A stretch of 64,000 nt of DNA from Streptomyces zagrosensis (GCF_014203645.1 NZ_JACHJL010000001.1:1-64000); one strand, 5' to 3'; shown: positions 1-8,732, counted from the stretch's first letter. Program-made: numbers and translations. The notes: generated by a model not told the origin, from the letters alone.

Positions 1-95
1 AGCCGTGTGCGGGAGAACCGCATGCACGGTTCGATGCGGCGGGGGCTGGAAACGGGGCGGACGTACTCCGCAACCGCGCCAGCCCTCGACCCTAC
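1..95 (+). mobile_element. Group II intron, 3' end (domains V and VI)
   Basis: The first 33 bases fold as a group II intron domain V: an AGC catalytic triad at 1-3, a CCGTG/CACGG lower stem, a two-base bulge and a CGG/CCG upper stem capped by a GAGA-type tetraloop. A second hairpin with GGGCTGG/CCAGCCC arms follows and fits domain VI. The intron would end with the terminal AC of CCCTAC at 95, matching the AY 3' end of this class. The remaining domains and any maturase gene lie left of the window. Domain V is the most conserved part of these ribozymes, so the class call is fairly safe. The subclass and the exact 3' splice site are inferred. Confidence 0.8.
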
Positions 96-261
96 ATGAG
101 TACTCGTCGGTTTGCTGACGGGGACTCTGCGTTTGTGTGGTGCGGTCTTTTCGGGTCTGGGGCAGGGCGAGGGCCCGGTTCTTGCGTCGGGTGTGCGCCG
201 GGTTCCACTTCCCCCGTGTGGTGGTGCGGGTTGTCGGGACGGTCGAGTGGCTGGTCAGCCA

Positions 262-402
262 GGGTCCGTCTGCGGTGACGCAGTTCAAGGTCGGCGAACT
301 GGCCGCCTTTGGTGTTGGTCCCGAAGCAGGTCAGCCGCAGCCCGTCGAGGTCGGTGAAGCGCAACTGGGTCACCAGCCCGGCCCCGGCGCTTGAGACGGA
401 GA
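262..402 (-). pseudogene. IS1380-family transposase fragment
   Basis: On the minus strand a short stretch reads VTQLRFTDLDGLRLTCFGTN followed by TKGGQFADLELRHRRR. This closely resembles the internal region of IS1380-type DDE transposases, where a TNTxxGQLADLELRHRRRARxEDRI segment is typical. The similarity stops abruptly after the RHRRR run; the expected continuation and the flanking catalytic regions are missing. It is therefore a broken remnant rather than a working insertion sequence. Position immediately downstream of a group II intron end suggests nested insertions in this short region. Family assignment is from memory of the motif. Confidence 0.55.
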
Positions 403-523
403 GAGACCACCTCTCGCGCCCTGGGAGGGCGGAGCCGCTTGAGTACCACTCGACAGGGGGCCCGGCTCCGTGGCCGGGCTCCGCCCAAGCGCGACCGCCT
501 TGTTCACGGATGGCGACCCCTAG

Positions 524-661
524 ACCGTGGACGTCACTAAGACGGCAGTCATCAAGGCCCCCGCGTACAACGCACTTGGTGGCCATGTCGGGCATCTGAC
601 GTTCGATAAACCACAGGTGATGAGCAAGGCCCGAGCCATCCTCTTGGCGTTGGTCGAGTAG
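524..661 (+). pseudogene. Unidentified gene remnant (C-terminal fragment)
   Basis: A 45-codon plus-strand reading frame begins right after an in-frame stop at 521 and ends at a TAG at 659. It contains the stretch NALGGHVGHLTFDKPQVM and about three quarters of its third positions are G or C. It has no start codon and no recognisable upstream part, so it looks like the surviving 3' end of a lost gene. A chance open frame is the alternative. No function can be given. Confidence 0.25.
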
Positions 662-894
662 CAAGGTGCAAGCGCCGGCCATCGACGCTCGTACGCGTGC
701 CACACGCCGGATGTGCCAGGCGCGAGTCGCCCACAACTCGACCTCCATAGGCGAATCGGCCCAACCGGGGTGACGATGCCGCCCCTCGCGGCTGTGGGAA
801 GGCCCGGCCAGCGGACCGTGAGTTCGCCGCGGGCCCACTTGCACTCAGCAGCGCCGCCCGATCCCCCGCCCTCGCCGTCGATTACTGTGCCGCC
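662..894. other. Non-coding stretch upstream of the repeat protein
   Basis: Open frames occur on both strands here but none has a convincing start, ribosome binding site or recognisable product. Together with 1-661 this is the junction between inserted DNA and the conserved backbone. The radical-SAM partner usually found upstream of the DUF2344 gene is not in the window. Confidence 0.4.
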
Positions 895-2703
895 ATGGAC
901 GACGACACCACGCGTGCCGTTCGGCCGAGGGGGACGGACGACACCAGCGGGCTGACCACCCGTGACCAGTCGTTCATAGCGCACGCCTCGACAGAACAGC
1001 GGCGACCAACGGACAGGGCCACCACCGCGGCCGAGGCACCCTACGGGCCGGGGGAGGGGTGCCTGACCACGGCGATCCGGCTGCCGGTGCGGATCGTCGT
1101 GCTGGTTGTGGTGGTACCGGTGCGCATGGTGTGGGACATCGTGGTCGGCCTCGGCACGGCACTCAATCGGGCCGTGCTGCGGCCCATCGGTCGCGCCATC
1201 GGATGGTGCTTCCGCACGCTGGTGGTTACGCCGCTGCGGGCCATCGGCAGCGCACTCGGCTGGCTCGGCAGCACCCTGGTGATAGCCCCGCTGTGCTGGC
1301 TCGGCCGCACCCTCGTGGTGGCCCCGCTGAGGTGGCTCTACCGCGCGGTCCTCACCCCCATCGGACACGGCATCGGATGGCTGGCGCGGTGTGTGGGCGC
1401 CGCGGCGTGTGCCACCGGGCGCGGCCTGGTCGTGGTCGTGGCATGGCTGGCGCGGGCGCTGTTCGTCTGGCCGTGGGTGGCGCTGTGGCGGCACGTGCTG
1501 ACGCCCGCCGCCCTTGGCGCCGCGACCGCCGTAATGTGGCTGGCCCGCACGTTGGTCGTGGCGCCGCTGAGATGGACGTACCGCTCGGTGCTCACCCCCA
1601 TCGGACACGGGATCAGGTGGCTGGGGCGCTCGGTGGCCGTGGCCATCGCCACGGGGGCACGCGCCACCGGCTCCGGTGGGCGCTGGTTGCTGCGCCAACT
1701 CGTATCGCGGCCCGCCGGATGGATCTACCGCTCGCTGCTGACCCCGGTGGGGCACGGCGTCAGTTGGTTGGTACGGGCCATCGGCTCCGGCGTGGCCGCC
1801 GTGGGCCGTGGCGGCGTGGCGGCGCTCGGGTGGCTCGGCCGTTACCTCTTCGTCGTGCCGTGCTCCGCCGCCTATCGCTATCTGTTGGCCCCCATCGGGC
1901 ACGGCGCAACCTGGCTGCTGCGCGCCGCCGGCGCTGGGCTCGCCGCCGTGGGCGCCGCGCTGTGGGCGCTGATCACCGGGTTCGTACGCTATGTCTTCCT
2001 CGTGCCGATCGTTGCGGTGTGGCGGTATGTGCTGCGCCCCGTGTGGCTGCTGCTCGCCGGGGCTTGCAAGGTCGGCGTACGCGAGGTCGGTTCGGCCTTC
2101 GGGCACGCCTGGCGGGCAGCCGGATATGTGTCGCGGGCGGTCGGGCGCGGCATGGTGCGGCTGCTGCGTTGGGTGTTCGTCGCGCCCTTCGTCTGGGCCT
2201 GGCACGAGGTGCTGCGCCCGGCGGGCCACGCGCTGCGCGACAACGTCTGGCGCCCGGCGGTACGCGTCGTACGCGACAACATCTGGCGCCCCGCGGCGGG
2301 GGCCGTACGAGAGGCGGGCCGGGCCAGCCGCCAGGCCCTGGCCGCAGCCCGGGAAAGTGCCCGGCAGGCGCGGGCCGATGTGCGGCGAACGCTGTTCGGC
2401 GCGCCCCGGGAAGATGCCGCACGCACGCCTGAGCGGAGTCAGGACCTGGGTCTTGGCGCCCCGGCGGCGGCGATGGGGTGGGAGCCGGCCCCGGTCGGGC
2501 CGCCACTGGCGCCCATGTCGCTGCGGAAGGCCGGCCCCGCGCCGTTGAGCGAGCCCCGCCCCGGGCCCGTAACGCTGGAGAAGGCCCGGCCCGCGCTCCA
2601 GCCGCTGGGGGAGGCCCGCGGCGAACCGGTGCCGGTCGCCGAGCCCCGGCGGGTACCCGAACCACAAGACCCGCGTACCCTGGACACGAGGTTCGTGCGT
2701 TGA
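895..2703 (+). CDS. Repeat-containing hydrophobic protein, function unknown
   Basis: This 602-residue protein is unidentified. After a polar N-terminus (about 1-55) it is built from repeated hydrophobic/amphipathic units ending in a YRxxLTPIGHG-type motif. The motif's first aromatic residue falls at 149, 198, 229, 278, 327 and 376, so the last four units are spaced exactly 49 residues apart. From about 430 the chain becomes Arg/Ala rich and charged (RDNVWRPA, RDNIWRPA), then Pro rich. Trp-Leu-Arg rich helices with few acidic residues suggest membrane association more than classical multi-pass transport. It sits upstream of the DUF2344 gene, a position usually holding a poorly characterised gene in streptomycetes. 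No good ribosome binding site precedes the ATG, so the start is uncertain. Confidence 0.7.
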   Translation: MDDDTTRAVRPRGTDDTSGLTTRDQSFIAHASTEQRRPTDRATTAAEAPYGPGEGCLTTAIRLPVRIVVLVVVVPVRMVWDIVVGLGTALNRAVLRPIGRAIGWCFRTLVVTPLRAIGSALGWLGSTLVIAPLCWLGRTLVVAPLRWLYRAVLTPIGHGIGWLARCVGAAACATGRGLVVVVAWLARALFVWPWVALWRHVLTPAALGAATAVMWLARTLVVAPLRWTYRSVLTPIGHGIRWLGRSVAVAIATGARATGSGGRWLLRQLVSRPAGWIYRSLLTPVGHGVSWLVRAIGSGVAAVGRGGVAALGWLGRYLFVVPCSAAYRYLLAPIGHGATWLLRAAGAGLAAVGAALWALITGFVRYVFLVPIVAVWRYVLRPVWLLLAGACKVGVREVGSAFGHAWRAAGYVSRAVGRGMVRLLRWVFVAPFVWAWHEVLRPAGHALRDNVWRPAVRVVRDNIWRPAAGAVREAGRASRQALAAARESARQARADVRRTLFGAPREDAARTPERSQDLGLGAPAAAMGWEPAPVGPPLAPMSLRKAGPAPLSEPRPGPVTLEKARPALQPLGEARGEPVPVAEPRRVPEPQDPRTLDTRFVR

Positions 2704-2817
2704 CCCTCTCGCCACCGCGGGAGTGAGCCGGACCGGACGAACTGGGCAGGCGACAGCCGGTGCGGCCCCCTGCGCGCGGGCTGGTGCCGTGGCCCGCCTA
2801 CGCAAGGAGACGTCACC

Positions 2818-3660
2818 CTGGGCAAGCGACAGCCCGAAGGCCCACCGCCCGCACCTGCGGTGCAGCGCATTCGACTGCGCTACACCAAGCGAGGCCGCCT
2901 CCGGTTCACCAGTCACCGTGATTTCCAGCGCGCCTTCGAGCGGGCCCTGCGCCGTGCCGAGGTGCCCATGGCGTACTCGGCGGGCTTCACCCCGCACCCC
3001 AAGGTGTCGTACGCCAATGCCGCGCCCACGGGCACCGGCAGCGAGGCCGAGTACGTGGAGATCCAGCTCGTCGAGCAACGCGACCCGGACCAGGTCCGGG
3101 CGTTGCTCAACACGTCGCTGCCGGACGGGCTCGACGTCACGGACGCGGTGGAGGCCACGACCACGGGACTGGCCGATCGGCTCCAGGCTTCGGTATGGGA
3201 AATCCGGCTCGATGGCGTGGACCATGCCGTTGCCGAGCGGGCCGTCGCGGCCTTTCTCGCGGCGGACACCGTAGAGGTACAACGCCGCACAAAAAACGGG
3301 ATGCGCACCTTCGACGCCCGTGCCGCGGTGACCGCGTTGGAGGCGCTCCCAGGTCAGACCGATAGGCCGGGCGTCGAAGGCTGTGCGATACTGCGGCTGG
3401 TTGTTCGGCACTTGACACCTGCCGTTCGACCTGACGACGTCCTGTCCGGTCTTCGCGCAACGGCCGACCTGGCGCCGCCGGTCCCCGCTGCGGTGACCAG
3501 GCTGGCGCAGGGGCTGCTTGATGAGGAGTCCGGCACGGTGACCGATCCGCTCGCACCCGACCGCGAGGCAGTCCAGGCCGCCCCACTTACGGCCGCCGGG
3601 ATGGCCGCCGCGATGGGGGCAACGCCCGCTTGCGGGGGAGCGCCGGATGGTCCCGGTTAG
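2818..3660 (+). CDS. Radical SAM-linked protein, DUF2344 (TIGR03936), CTG start
   Basis: The product (280 residues) carries the family signature at its N-terminus: RIRLRYTKRGRLRFTSHRD, then ERALRRAEVPMAYSAGFTPHP. DUF2344 proteins are encoded next to, or fused to, a B12-binding radical SAM protein and usually beside RNase E/G and L21/L27; their biochemical role is unknown. The best start is a CTG at 2818: AAGGAGA lies at 2804-2810, seven bases upstream, and it gives the GKRQPEGPPPAPAVQRIR N-terminus that I remember from streptomycete homologues. A GTG at 2860 is the only later alternative and lacks a binding site. Residues after about 230 are variable. RNase E/G follows after 219 bp. Confidence 0.85.
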   Translation: MGKRQPEGPPPAPAVQRIRLRYTKRGRLRFTSHRDFQRAFERALRRAEVPMAYSAGFTPHPKVSYANAAPTGTGSEAEYVEIQLVEQRDPDQVRALLNTSLPDGLDVTDAVEATTTGLADRLQASVWEIRLDGVDHAVAERAVAAFLAADTVEVQRRTKNGMRTFDARAAVTALEALPGQTDRPGVEGCAILRLVVRHLTPAVRPDDVLSGLRATADLAPPVPAAVTRLAQGLLDEESGTVTDPLAPDREAVQAAPLTAAGMAAAMGATPACGGAPDGPG

Positions 3661-3733
3661 GGATGGTCGTCACCGCGCCGCCGTTGTACGGGGAACCACC
3701 CGGCTGCGGCAGGCGCACTGACCAGGAGACTTT

Positions 3734-3760
3734 CGCCGGTCCTAGAAAAAGGACCCGGCG
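3734..3760 (+). promoter_or_regulatory. Hairpin in the 5' leader of the RNase E/G gene
   Basis: CGCCGGTCC at 3734-3742 pairs with GGACCCGGCG at 3751-3760 with one bulged C, closing an A-rich eight-base loop. It lies 120 bp before the RNase E/G start and 74 bp after the DUF2344 stop. It could end upstream transcription, although there is no U-run. It could also act as a leader element, since enterobacterial rne is autoregulated through leader hairpins. The second role is inference. Confidence 0.4.
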
Positions 3761-3879
3761 AGCGAGACGACAGCTCCCGTGCGGCGCCCGCGCCCCGGAT
3801 GGCGGTACCGCGCACATCACGCGGGGCCGCTGCCGGATTCAGGCGCGGCGCCCGGGAGCGTGACGGGAGAACCGCCCGC

Positions 3880-6800
3880 ATGCTCGAACCAATTGAGCCC
3901 AACGATTCCCAGGGATCTACCGAGCCGGCCGCACGAACCAGTGCCGGCAACTCGCTAGAGGACAGCCCCAGCGGCACCCTGCCACCGCGCCGCAGGCGCC
4001 GCGCAGCATCCAGGCCAGCTGGCCCACCCGGCGCAGAAACGGCGCTGACCAGCGACGACGCCAAGCCGGCGGCAAGTGCGGAGTCCACCCCCGCTCCCGT
4101 ATCCGCTGCCCCAGCAACGACGCCAACGACGTCAGCGGCGGCGGAAGCCGCTGCGGCCCGCGAGACGTCCGGGTCCGCGACGCCTGCCCAAACCGGTGCG
4201 GGCGCCGCCGAATCTTCCGGCGGTGACTCTTCCAGCGGTGACTCTTCCGGCGCTGGCGACGCCGCCGAGGGCGCACCGCGTGGGCGTCCGCGCCGTCGGG
4301 CGACCCGTAAGGCCACCGCCCCTGCCGGGGCGCCGCAGACCGCCACGTCGCAAAACGGCGCGCACGCGCAACCGTCCGCTGCTGCCGATGTGACCGAGGT
4401 CGTTGCCCCGGTCGCCGCCAGTAGTGAGCAGGTCGTCGCCGCAGCTGCGGGCGCGGGTGCGCCGGAAGCCACCGATGAGAGTGAGGCCGCGCCGCGTGGG
4501 CGGACCCGCCGTCGCGCGGTCCGTAAGGCCACCGCGCCGGCCGGCGCCCCGAACGCCGCCGCCACAGACGCGACGCCCAGCCCGACCGAAACGGCTGGAG
4601 CGGCCGGATCGGCTGGCCCGGCCGAAGCAGTTGAAGAAGACGAAGAGCAGCAGGGCGCAGATGCGCTGCCGACTGGCGCCGACGCGACCCAGGGGAGGGC
4701 CGCCGCCGTAGACCAGCCCGTCGCCGCGGAGGCCGCCGACGAGGCCGCGCCGCGTGGGCGGACCCGTCGTCGCGCGGTCCGTAAGGCGACCGCCCCGGCC
4801 GGCGCCCCCAACGCCACCGACACCGCCACCGCCACTGCCACTGACGCTGCCACCGCCGGTACCGGCCGGAGCACGAGCGCTGCGAGCGCCCCGGCTCCAG
4901 AGCTGGCCCCGGAGCCGGCAGCCGCTTCCGTGGACCGGTCGCCGGCAGGCGCCGCCGCCGGTACGGGTGAGGCCGGTGGGACTGAGACCGGTACGGGCGA
5001 GGACGCTGAGGCCGAGAGCGCGCCTCGCCCCCGGTCCCGGCGCCGCGCGGTGCGTAAGTCCGCATCCGCCGCCGAGCCGCGCGAAGCCGCTGCCGAGAGC
5101 GCCCCACAGCCCGAGGTTGCCGCCGAGCCGGAGCCCGCGGCCTCCGTGTCGCGGCGTACCCGCAAGCGAGTGGCCAGCGAGATGGTCGCGCCCGCCGCAA
5201 ACGCGGCGCAGAGCGCCGAGCCGCAGCAGACCGAGGCAACATCGTCCGCCGCGACGCAGGAGCCGGTGCGGGGGCGGCGCCGAGCCGTGCGCCCGCCGAC
5301 CGCCATGTTCCAGGCGCCGGTGTTCACCGAGCCGATGTTCCAGACGCCGGAGACCGCTGCCGCAGCGGCGGCAGCGGCGGGGCGCCCCGATGACGCGTAC
5401 GACGAGGAAGAGGAGCCCGCCGCCGAGCGGGTCACCACCAGCAGCCGTCGCCGGCGTCGCCGCCGGGGCGCCGCCGAGGACGAGCAGCACGTCGAGGCGG
5501 CCGTGACCGCGGCTCCCGTCGAGGCCGAGCGGCCCGAGCGAGCCGTCGAGCAGGCCGCTCCCGAGGCCGTCGCCGAGCCGGACGCCGAGGCCGACGCGGG
5601 CGATGAGGAGTCGGGCGACCGCCCGTCGCGCCGTCGCCGCCGCGGGGGCCGTCGCCGCCGCAGGGGCGAGGCGCTCGACGCCGAGAACGGCGATGAGCAG
5701 GCCGAAGGCGAGCAGTCCGCGGCCGAGTCCGCCGATGAGGACCGGTACGCCGAAGAGGCCGAACACGCCGAGCCGGCCGCCCACGGTGACAGCGGTACCA
5801 GCACTGACGACGGCGACCACGGCGACCATGACGACCACGAGGATGACGCGGCGGACTCGGCCGGTGGGGGCTCCAGCAGCAGCCGTCGGCGGCGTCGGCG
5901 GCGGCGGCGGAGCGGGGACGGCCCGGAGGCTGTCGAGGGCGACGACCCGGAGCGTACGGTCGTCAAGATCCGTGAGCCGCGCGAGCGCCGTGCGAAGGAC
6001 AGTGAGCCGTCCGACGAGGTGCAGTCCATCAAGGGCTCCACGCGCCTCGAAGCGAAGAAGCAGCGCCGTCGCGAGGGCCGTGAGCAGGGCCGCCGCCGTG
6101 TGCCGATCATCACCGAGGCCGAGTTCCTGGCGCGCCGCGAGGCCGTCGAGCGCGTGATGGTGGTGCGGCAAAGCGGCGAGCGCACTCAGATCGGGGTGTT
6201 GGAGGACAACGTCCTCGTCGAGCACTTCGTCAACAAGGAGCAGGCCACCAGCTACGTCGGCAACGTCTATCTGGGCAAGGTCCAAAACGTTCTGCCGTCG
6301 ATGGAAGCCGCGTTCGTTGACATCGGCAAGGGCCGCAATGCGGTGCTGTACGCCGGTGAGGTCAACTTCGAGGCGCTGGGCATGGGCCACGGCCCGCGCC
6401 GCATCGAGACCGCGCTCAAGTCCGGGCAGTCCGTGCTCGTCCAGGTCACCAAGGACCCGATCGGACACAAGGGCGCCCGGCTGACCAGCCAGGTCTCGCT
6501 GCCCGGCCGCTACCTCGTGTACGTACCCGAGGGCTCGATGACCGGCATCAGCCGCAAGCTCCCGGACACCGAGCGGGCGCGGCTCAAGCAGATCCTCAAG
6601 AAGATCGTTCCCGAGGACGCGGGCGTCATCGTGCGTACCGCCGCCGAGGGCGCGAGCGAGGACGAGCTGACTCGCGACGTCGCCCGGCTCCAGGGGCAGT
6701 GGGAAGAGATTCAGCAAAGGGCGCAAAACGGCGGCAGCTCGCACGCTCCGACGTTGTTGTACGGCGAGCCGGACATGACCGTCCGTGTCGTACGCGACAT

Positions 6801-8490
6801 CTTCAACGAGGACTTCTCCAAGGTCATCGTCAGTGGTGACGGAGCGTGGGAGACCATCCACGGGTACGTCTCGCACGTCGCGCCCGACCTCGCCGATCGG
6901 CTCCAGAGGTGGACGTCGGACGTGGATGTCTTCGCCACGTACCGGATCGACGAGCAGCTCATGAAGGCGCTCGACCGCAAGGTCTGGCTGCCGAGTGGTG
7001 GCTCGCTGGTGATCGACAGGACCGAGGCGATGATCGTCGTCGATGTCAACACCGGCAAGTTCACCGGCCAGGGCGGCAACCTGGAGGAGACGGTCACCAG
7101 GAACAACCTGGAGGCGGCCGAGGAGATCGTGCGCCAGCTGCGGCTGCGCGACCTCGGCGGCATCATCGTGATCGACTTCATCGACATGGTCCTTGAGTCC
7201 AACCGGGACCTGGTGCTGCGTCGGCTGCTGGAATGCCTTGGCCGGGACCGTACGAAGCACCAGGTTGCCGAGGTGACCTCGCTCGGTCTGGTGCAGATGA
7301 CCCGCAAGCGTGTGGGGCAGGGGCTCCTTGAGTCCTTCTCCGAGGCGTGCGTGCACTGCAACGGGCGCGGCGTCATCGTCCACATGGACCAGCCGACTTC
7401 GGTTGGTGGCGGTGGCGGTGGCAAGCGCGGCAAGAAGAAGAAGGGCGCCGCCGACCAGTACGATCACGAGCACGAGCACGTCCACAGTGACGAAGCCGCC
7501 GAGCACGAGCAGGTGCCGGCCGAGTTGTTCGAGCCCGAGGCCCCGGCCGCAGTGGTCGACTCGGTCCCGGCCGCGTCGGGCGTGGACGACGAGTGGTACG
7601 GCAGCGCGTCAGAGGCGCAGGCCGCCGCCGAGGTGACGCGCGGCTCGGCGTCCTCGCGTCGGGGTCGCCGCCGCGCCAGCCGCAAGGCGTCGGCACCCGC
7701 GGGTTCGCCGCGGTCCGCCGATGACGTGGCGGCACCGGCTGCTGCCGAGGCGCAGCCCATCGCTCCAGCCACGGTGGAGGCTGCGGCTCCGGTCGCCGAG
7801 CCTGCCGGATCGGCCGTTGCCGAACCGACCGTTGCCGCGGCGCCCGCTACCGAAGCGGCATTTGGTGCGGCTGCCGCCGGCGAGACCGCGGAGCCCGTAG
7901 CGACTGCTCCGCAGCCGCGTGCCCGTCGCCGGGCGACGCGCAAGGCCACTGCTCCTGCGGGCCCGCCGCCCGAGGCGGAAGCGGCCGTGGTGGTCGTCGG
8001 CTCGTCCGGCACGCGAGGCGCGAAGGAGGCGCCGCAGGCGCAGCCCGAGACCGTGGCTGAGCCCGTCGCTGAGCCCGTGGCCAAGACGCCGCCGAGCGCA
8101 CCGCAGACGGACGAGCCGGGTACGCCGGCGGTCGCTGCGGCCGACGTGGTAGTCGAAGCGGGCGTAGGGGCTCAGGAGGCGCCGCCGGCGAAGCGTGCGG
8201 CCAAGAAGACGGCCAAGACCGCCGCGAAGAAGGCCACCACGAAGAAGGCGGCGGCCAAGAAGCCGGTGGCGAAGGACGTAGCCGAAAAGCCGGCGGCCGA
8301 GAAGCCGGCGGCCAAGGAGGCAGCCGAAAAGCCGGCGGCCAAGAAGACCGCCACGAAGAAGACCGTCGCCAAGAAGGCCGCGACCAAGAAGACCGCGGCC
8401 AAGAAGACGACGGCGAAGAAGACGGCAGCGAAGAAGACCGCAGCGACGGAGCCGTCCGACTCCGCCGTGTCGGCCACCACGGAGGACTGA
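3880..8490 (+). CDS. rne: Ribonuclease E/G family endoribonuclease (RNase ES type)
   Basis: Single-strand endoribonuclease for mRNA decay and rRNA/tRNA processing, 1536 residues and long for the family. The catalytic core is central: an S1 domain from about 772 (NVYLGKVQNVLPSMEAAFVD), then DNase I-like Mg sites DVNTG (Asp1055) and IDFID (Asp1099), then the Zn-link Cys pair CVHC (1157, 1160). The N-terminal ~700 residues are disordered Ala/Glu with recurring RGRTRRRAVRKATAPAGAP units and Arg clusters. The C-terminal ~350 residues carry two more such units and end in a Lys/Ala tail resembling histone H1. Start: ATG 3880 with GGGAG upstream gives the MLEPIEPN N-terminus typical of streptomycete homologues; the in-frame ATG at 3799 has no support. 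Core flanked by two scaffolds is the known actinobacterial layout. Confidence 0.95.
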   Translation: MLEPIEPNDSQGSTEPAARTSAGNSLEDSPSGTLPPRRRRRAASRPAGPPGAETALTSDDAKPAASAESTPAPVSAAPATTPTTSAAAEAAAARETSGSATPAQTGAGAAESSGGDSSSGDSSGAGDAAEGAPRGRPRRRATRKATAPAGAPQTATSQNGAHAQPSAAADVTEVVAPVAASSEQVVAAAAGAGAPEATDESEAAPRGRTRRRAVRKATAPAGAPNAAATDATPSPTETAGAAGSAGPAEAVEEDEEQQGADALPTGADATQGRAAAVDQPVAAEAADEAAPRGRTRRRAVRKATAPAGAPNATDTATATATDAATAGTGRSTSAASAPAPELAPEPAAASVDRSPAGAAAGTGEAGGTETGTGEDAEAESAPRPRSRRRAVRKSASAAEPREAAAESAPQPEVAAEPEPAASVSRRTRKRVASEMVAPAANAAQSAEPQQTEATSSAATQEPVRGRRRAVRPPTAMFQAPVFTEPMFQTPETAAAAAAAAGRPDDAYDEEEEPAAERVTTSSRRRRRRRGAAEDEQHVEAAVTAAPVEAERPERAVEQAAPEAVAEPDAEADAGDEESGDRPSRRRRRGGRRRRRGEALDAENGDEQAEGEQSAAESADEDRYAEEAEHAEPAAHGDSGTSTDDGDHGDHDDHEDDAADSAGGGSSSSRRRRRRRRRSGDGPEAVEGDDPERTVVKIREPRERRAKDSEPSDEVQSIKGSTRLEAKKQRRREGREQGRRRVPIITEAEFLARREAVERVMVVRQSGERTQIGVLEDNVLVEHFVNKEQATSYVGNVYLGKVQNVLPSMEAAFVDIGKGRNAVLYAGEVNFEALGMGHGPRRIETALKSGQSVLVQVTKDPIGHKGARLTSQVSLPGRYLVYVPEGSMTGISRKLPDTERARLKQILKKIVPEDAGVIVRTAAEGASEDELTRDVARLQGQWEEIQQRAQNGGSSHAPTLLYGEPDMTVRVVRDIFNEDFSKVIVSGDGAWETIHGYVSHVAPDLADRLQRWTSDVDVFATYRIDEQLMKALDRKVWLPSGGSLVIDRTEAMIVVDVNTGKFTGQGGNLEETVTRNNLEAAEEIVRQLRLRDLGGIIVIDFIDMVLESNRDLVLRRLLECLGRDRTKHQVAEVTSLGLVQMTRKRVGQGLLESFSEACVHCNGRGVIVHMDQPTSVGGGGGGKRGKKKKGAADQYDHEHEHVHSDEAAEHEQVPAELFEPEAPAAVVDSVPAASGVDDEWYGSASEAQAAAEVTRGSASSRRGRRRASRKASAPAGSPRSADDVAAPAAAEAQPIAPATVEAAAPVAEPAGSAVAEPTVAAAPATEAAFGAAAAGETAEPVATAPQPRARRRATRKATAPAGPPPEAEAAVVVVGSSGTRGAKEAPQAQPETVAEPVAEPVAKTPPSAPQTDEPGTPAVAAADVVVEAGVGAQEAPPAKRAAKKTAKTAAKKATTKKAAAKKPVAKDVAEKPAAEKPAAKEAAEKPAAKKTATKKTVAKKAATKKTAAKKTTAKKTAAKKTAATEPSDSAVSATTED

Positions 8491-8521
8491 CCGCGCTAGC
8501 GCGGTTGACCCTCCAACCGAA

Positions 8522-8575
8522 GGCGCCCCGGACCCGCAAGGACGCTCACGGCGTCCCGCTAGGGTCCGGGGCGCC
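8522..8575 (+). terminator. Terminator hairpin after RNase E/G
   Basis: A 14-bp perfect stem pairs GGCGCCCCGGACCC (8522-8535) with GGGTCCGGGGCGCC (8562-8575). A nested stem, GGACGC with GCGTCC (8540-8545 and 8551-8556), lies in the loop. There is no U-tract, which is usual for strong actinobacterial terminators. Confidence 0.75.
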
Positions 8576-8580
8576 GCGGC

Positions 8581-8640
8581 GTCTGTCGGCGTTAGCCGGT
8601 GTTAGTCGGTGTTAGTCGGCGTTCGGCGGCGTTCGGCGGC
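8581..8640. repeat. 10-bp tandem repeat, six units
   Basis: Six consecutive 10-bp units related to GTTAGTCGGY lie in exact register. The last two are identical (GTTCGGCGGC) and the middle ones read GTTAGTCGGT and GTTAGTCGGC. Just after them CCCATGGGGCG occurs twice within 8660-8691. The block is non-coding and lies between the RNase E/G terminator and the rplU promoter. Confidence 0.6.
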
Positions 8641-8732
8641 GCCAGGCCCGGCCCCTGGGCCCATGGGGCGCCGGGCCGACCCATGGGGCGGCAGGCCCGC
8701 CCCGCGGCCTCGGCGCCGGCCGGTGGCTCAGT

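Noticed and set aside
520-3411. 963-codon minus-strand open frame
   Set aside because: It is antisense to the repeat protein and DUF2344 gene. Its translation is Arg/Pro/His-rich without motifs, as expected from the complementary strand of GC-rich coding DNA.
4132-7506. 1124-codon minus-strand open frame opposite RNase E/G
   Set aside because: Codon bias and motifs support only the plus-strand RNase E/G; the opposite frame is a mirror of its third-position GC bias.
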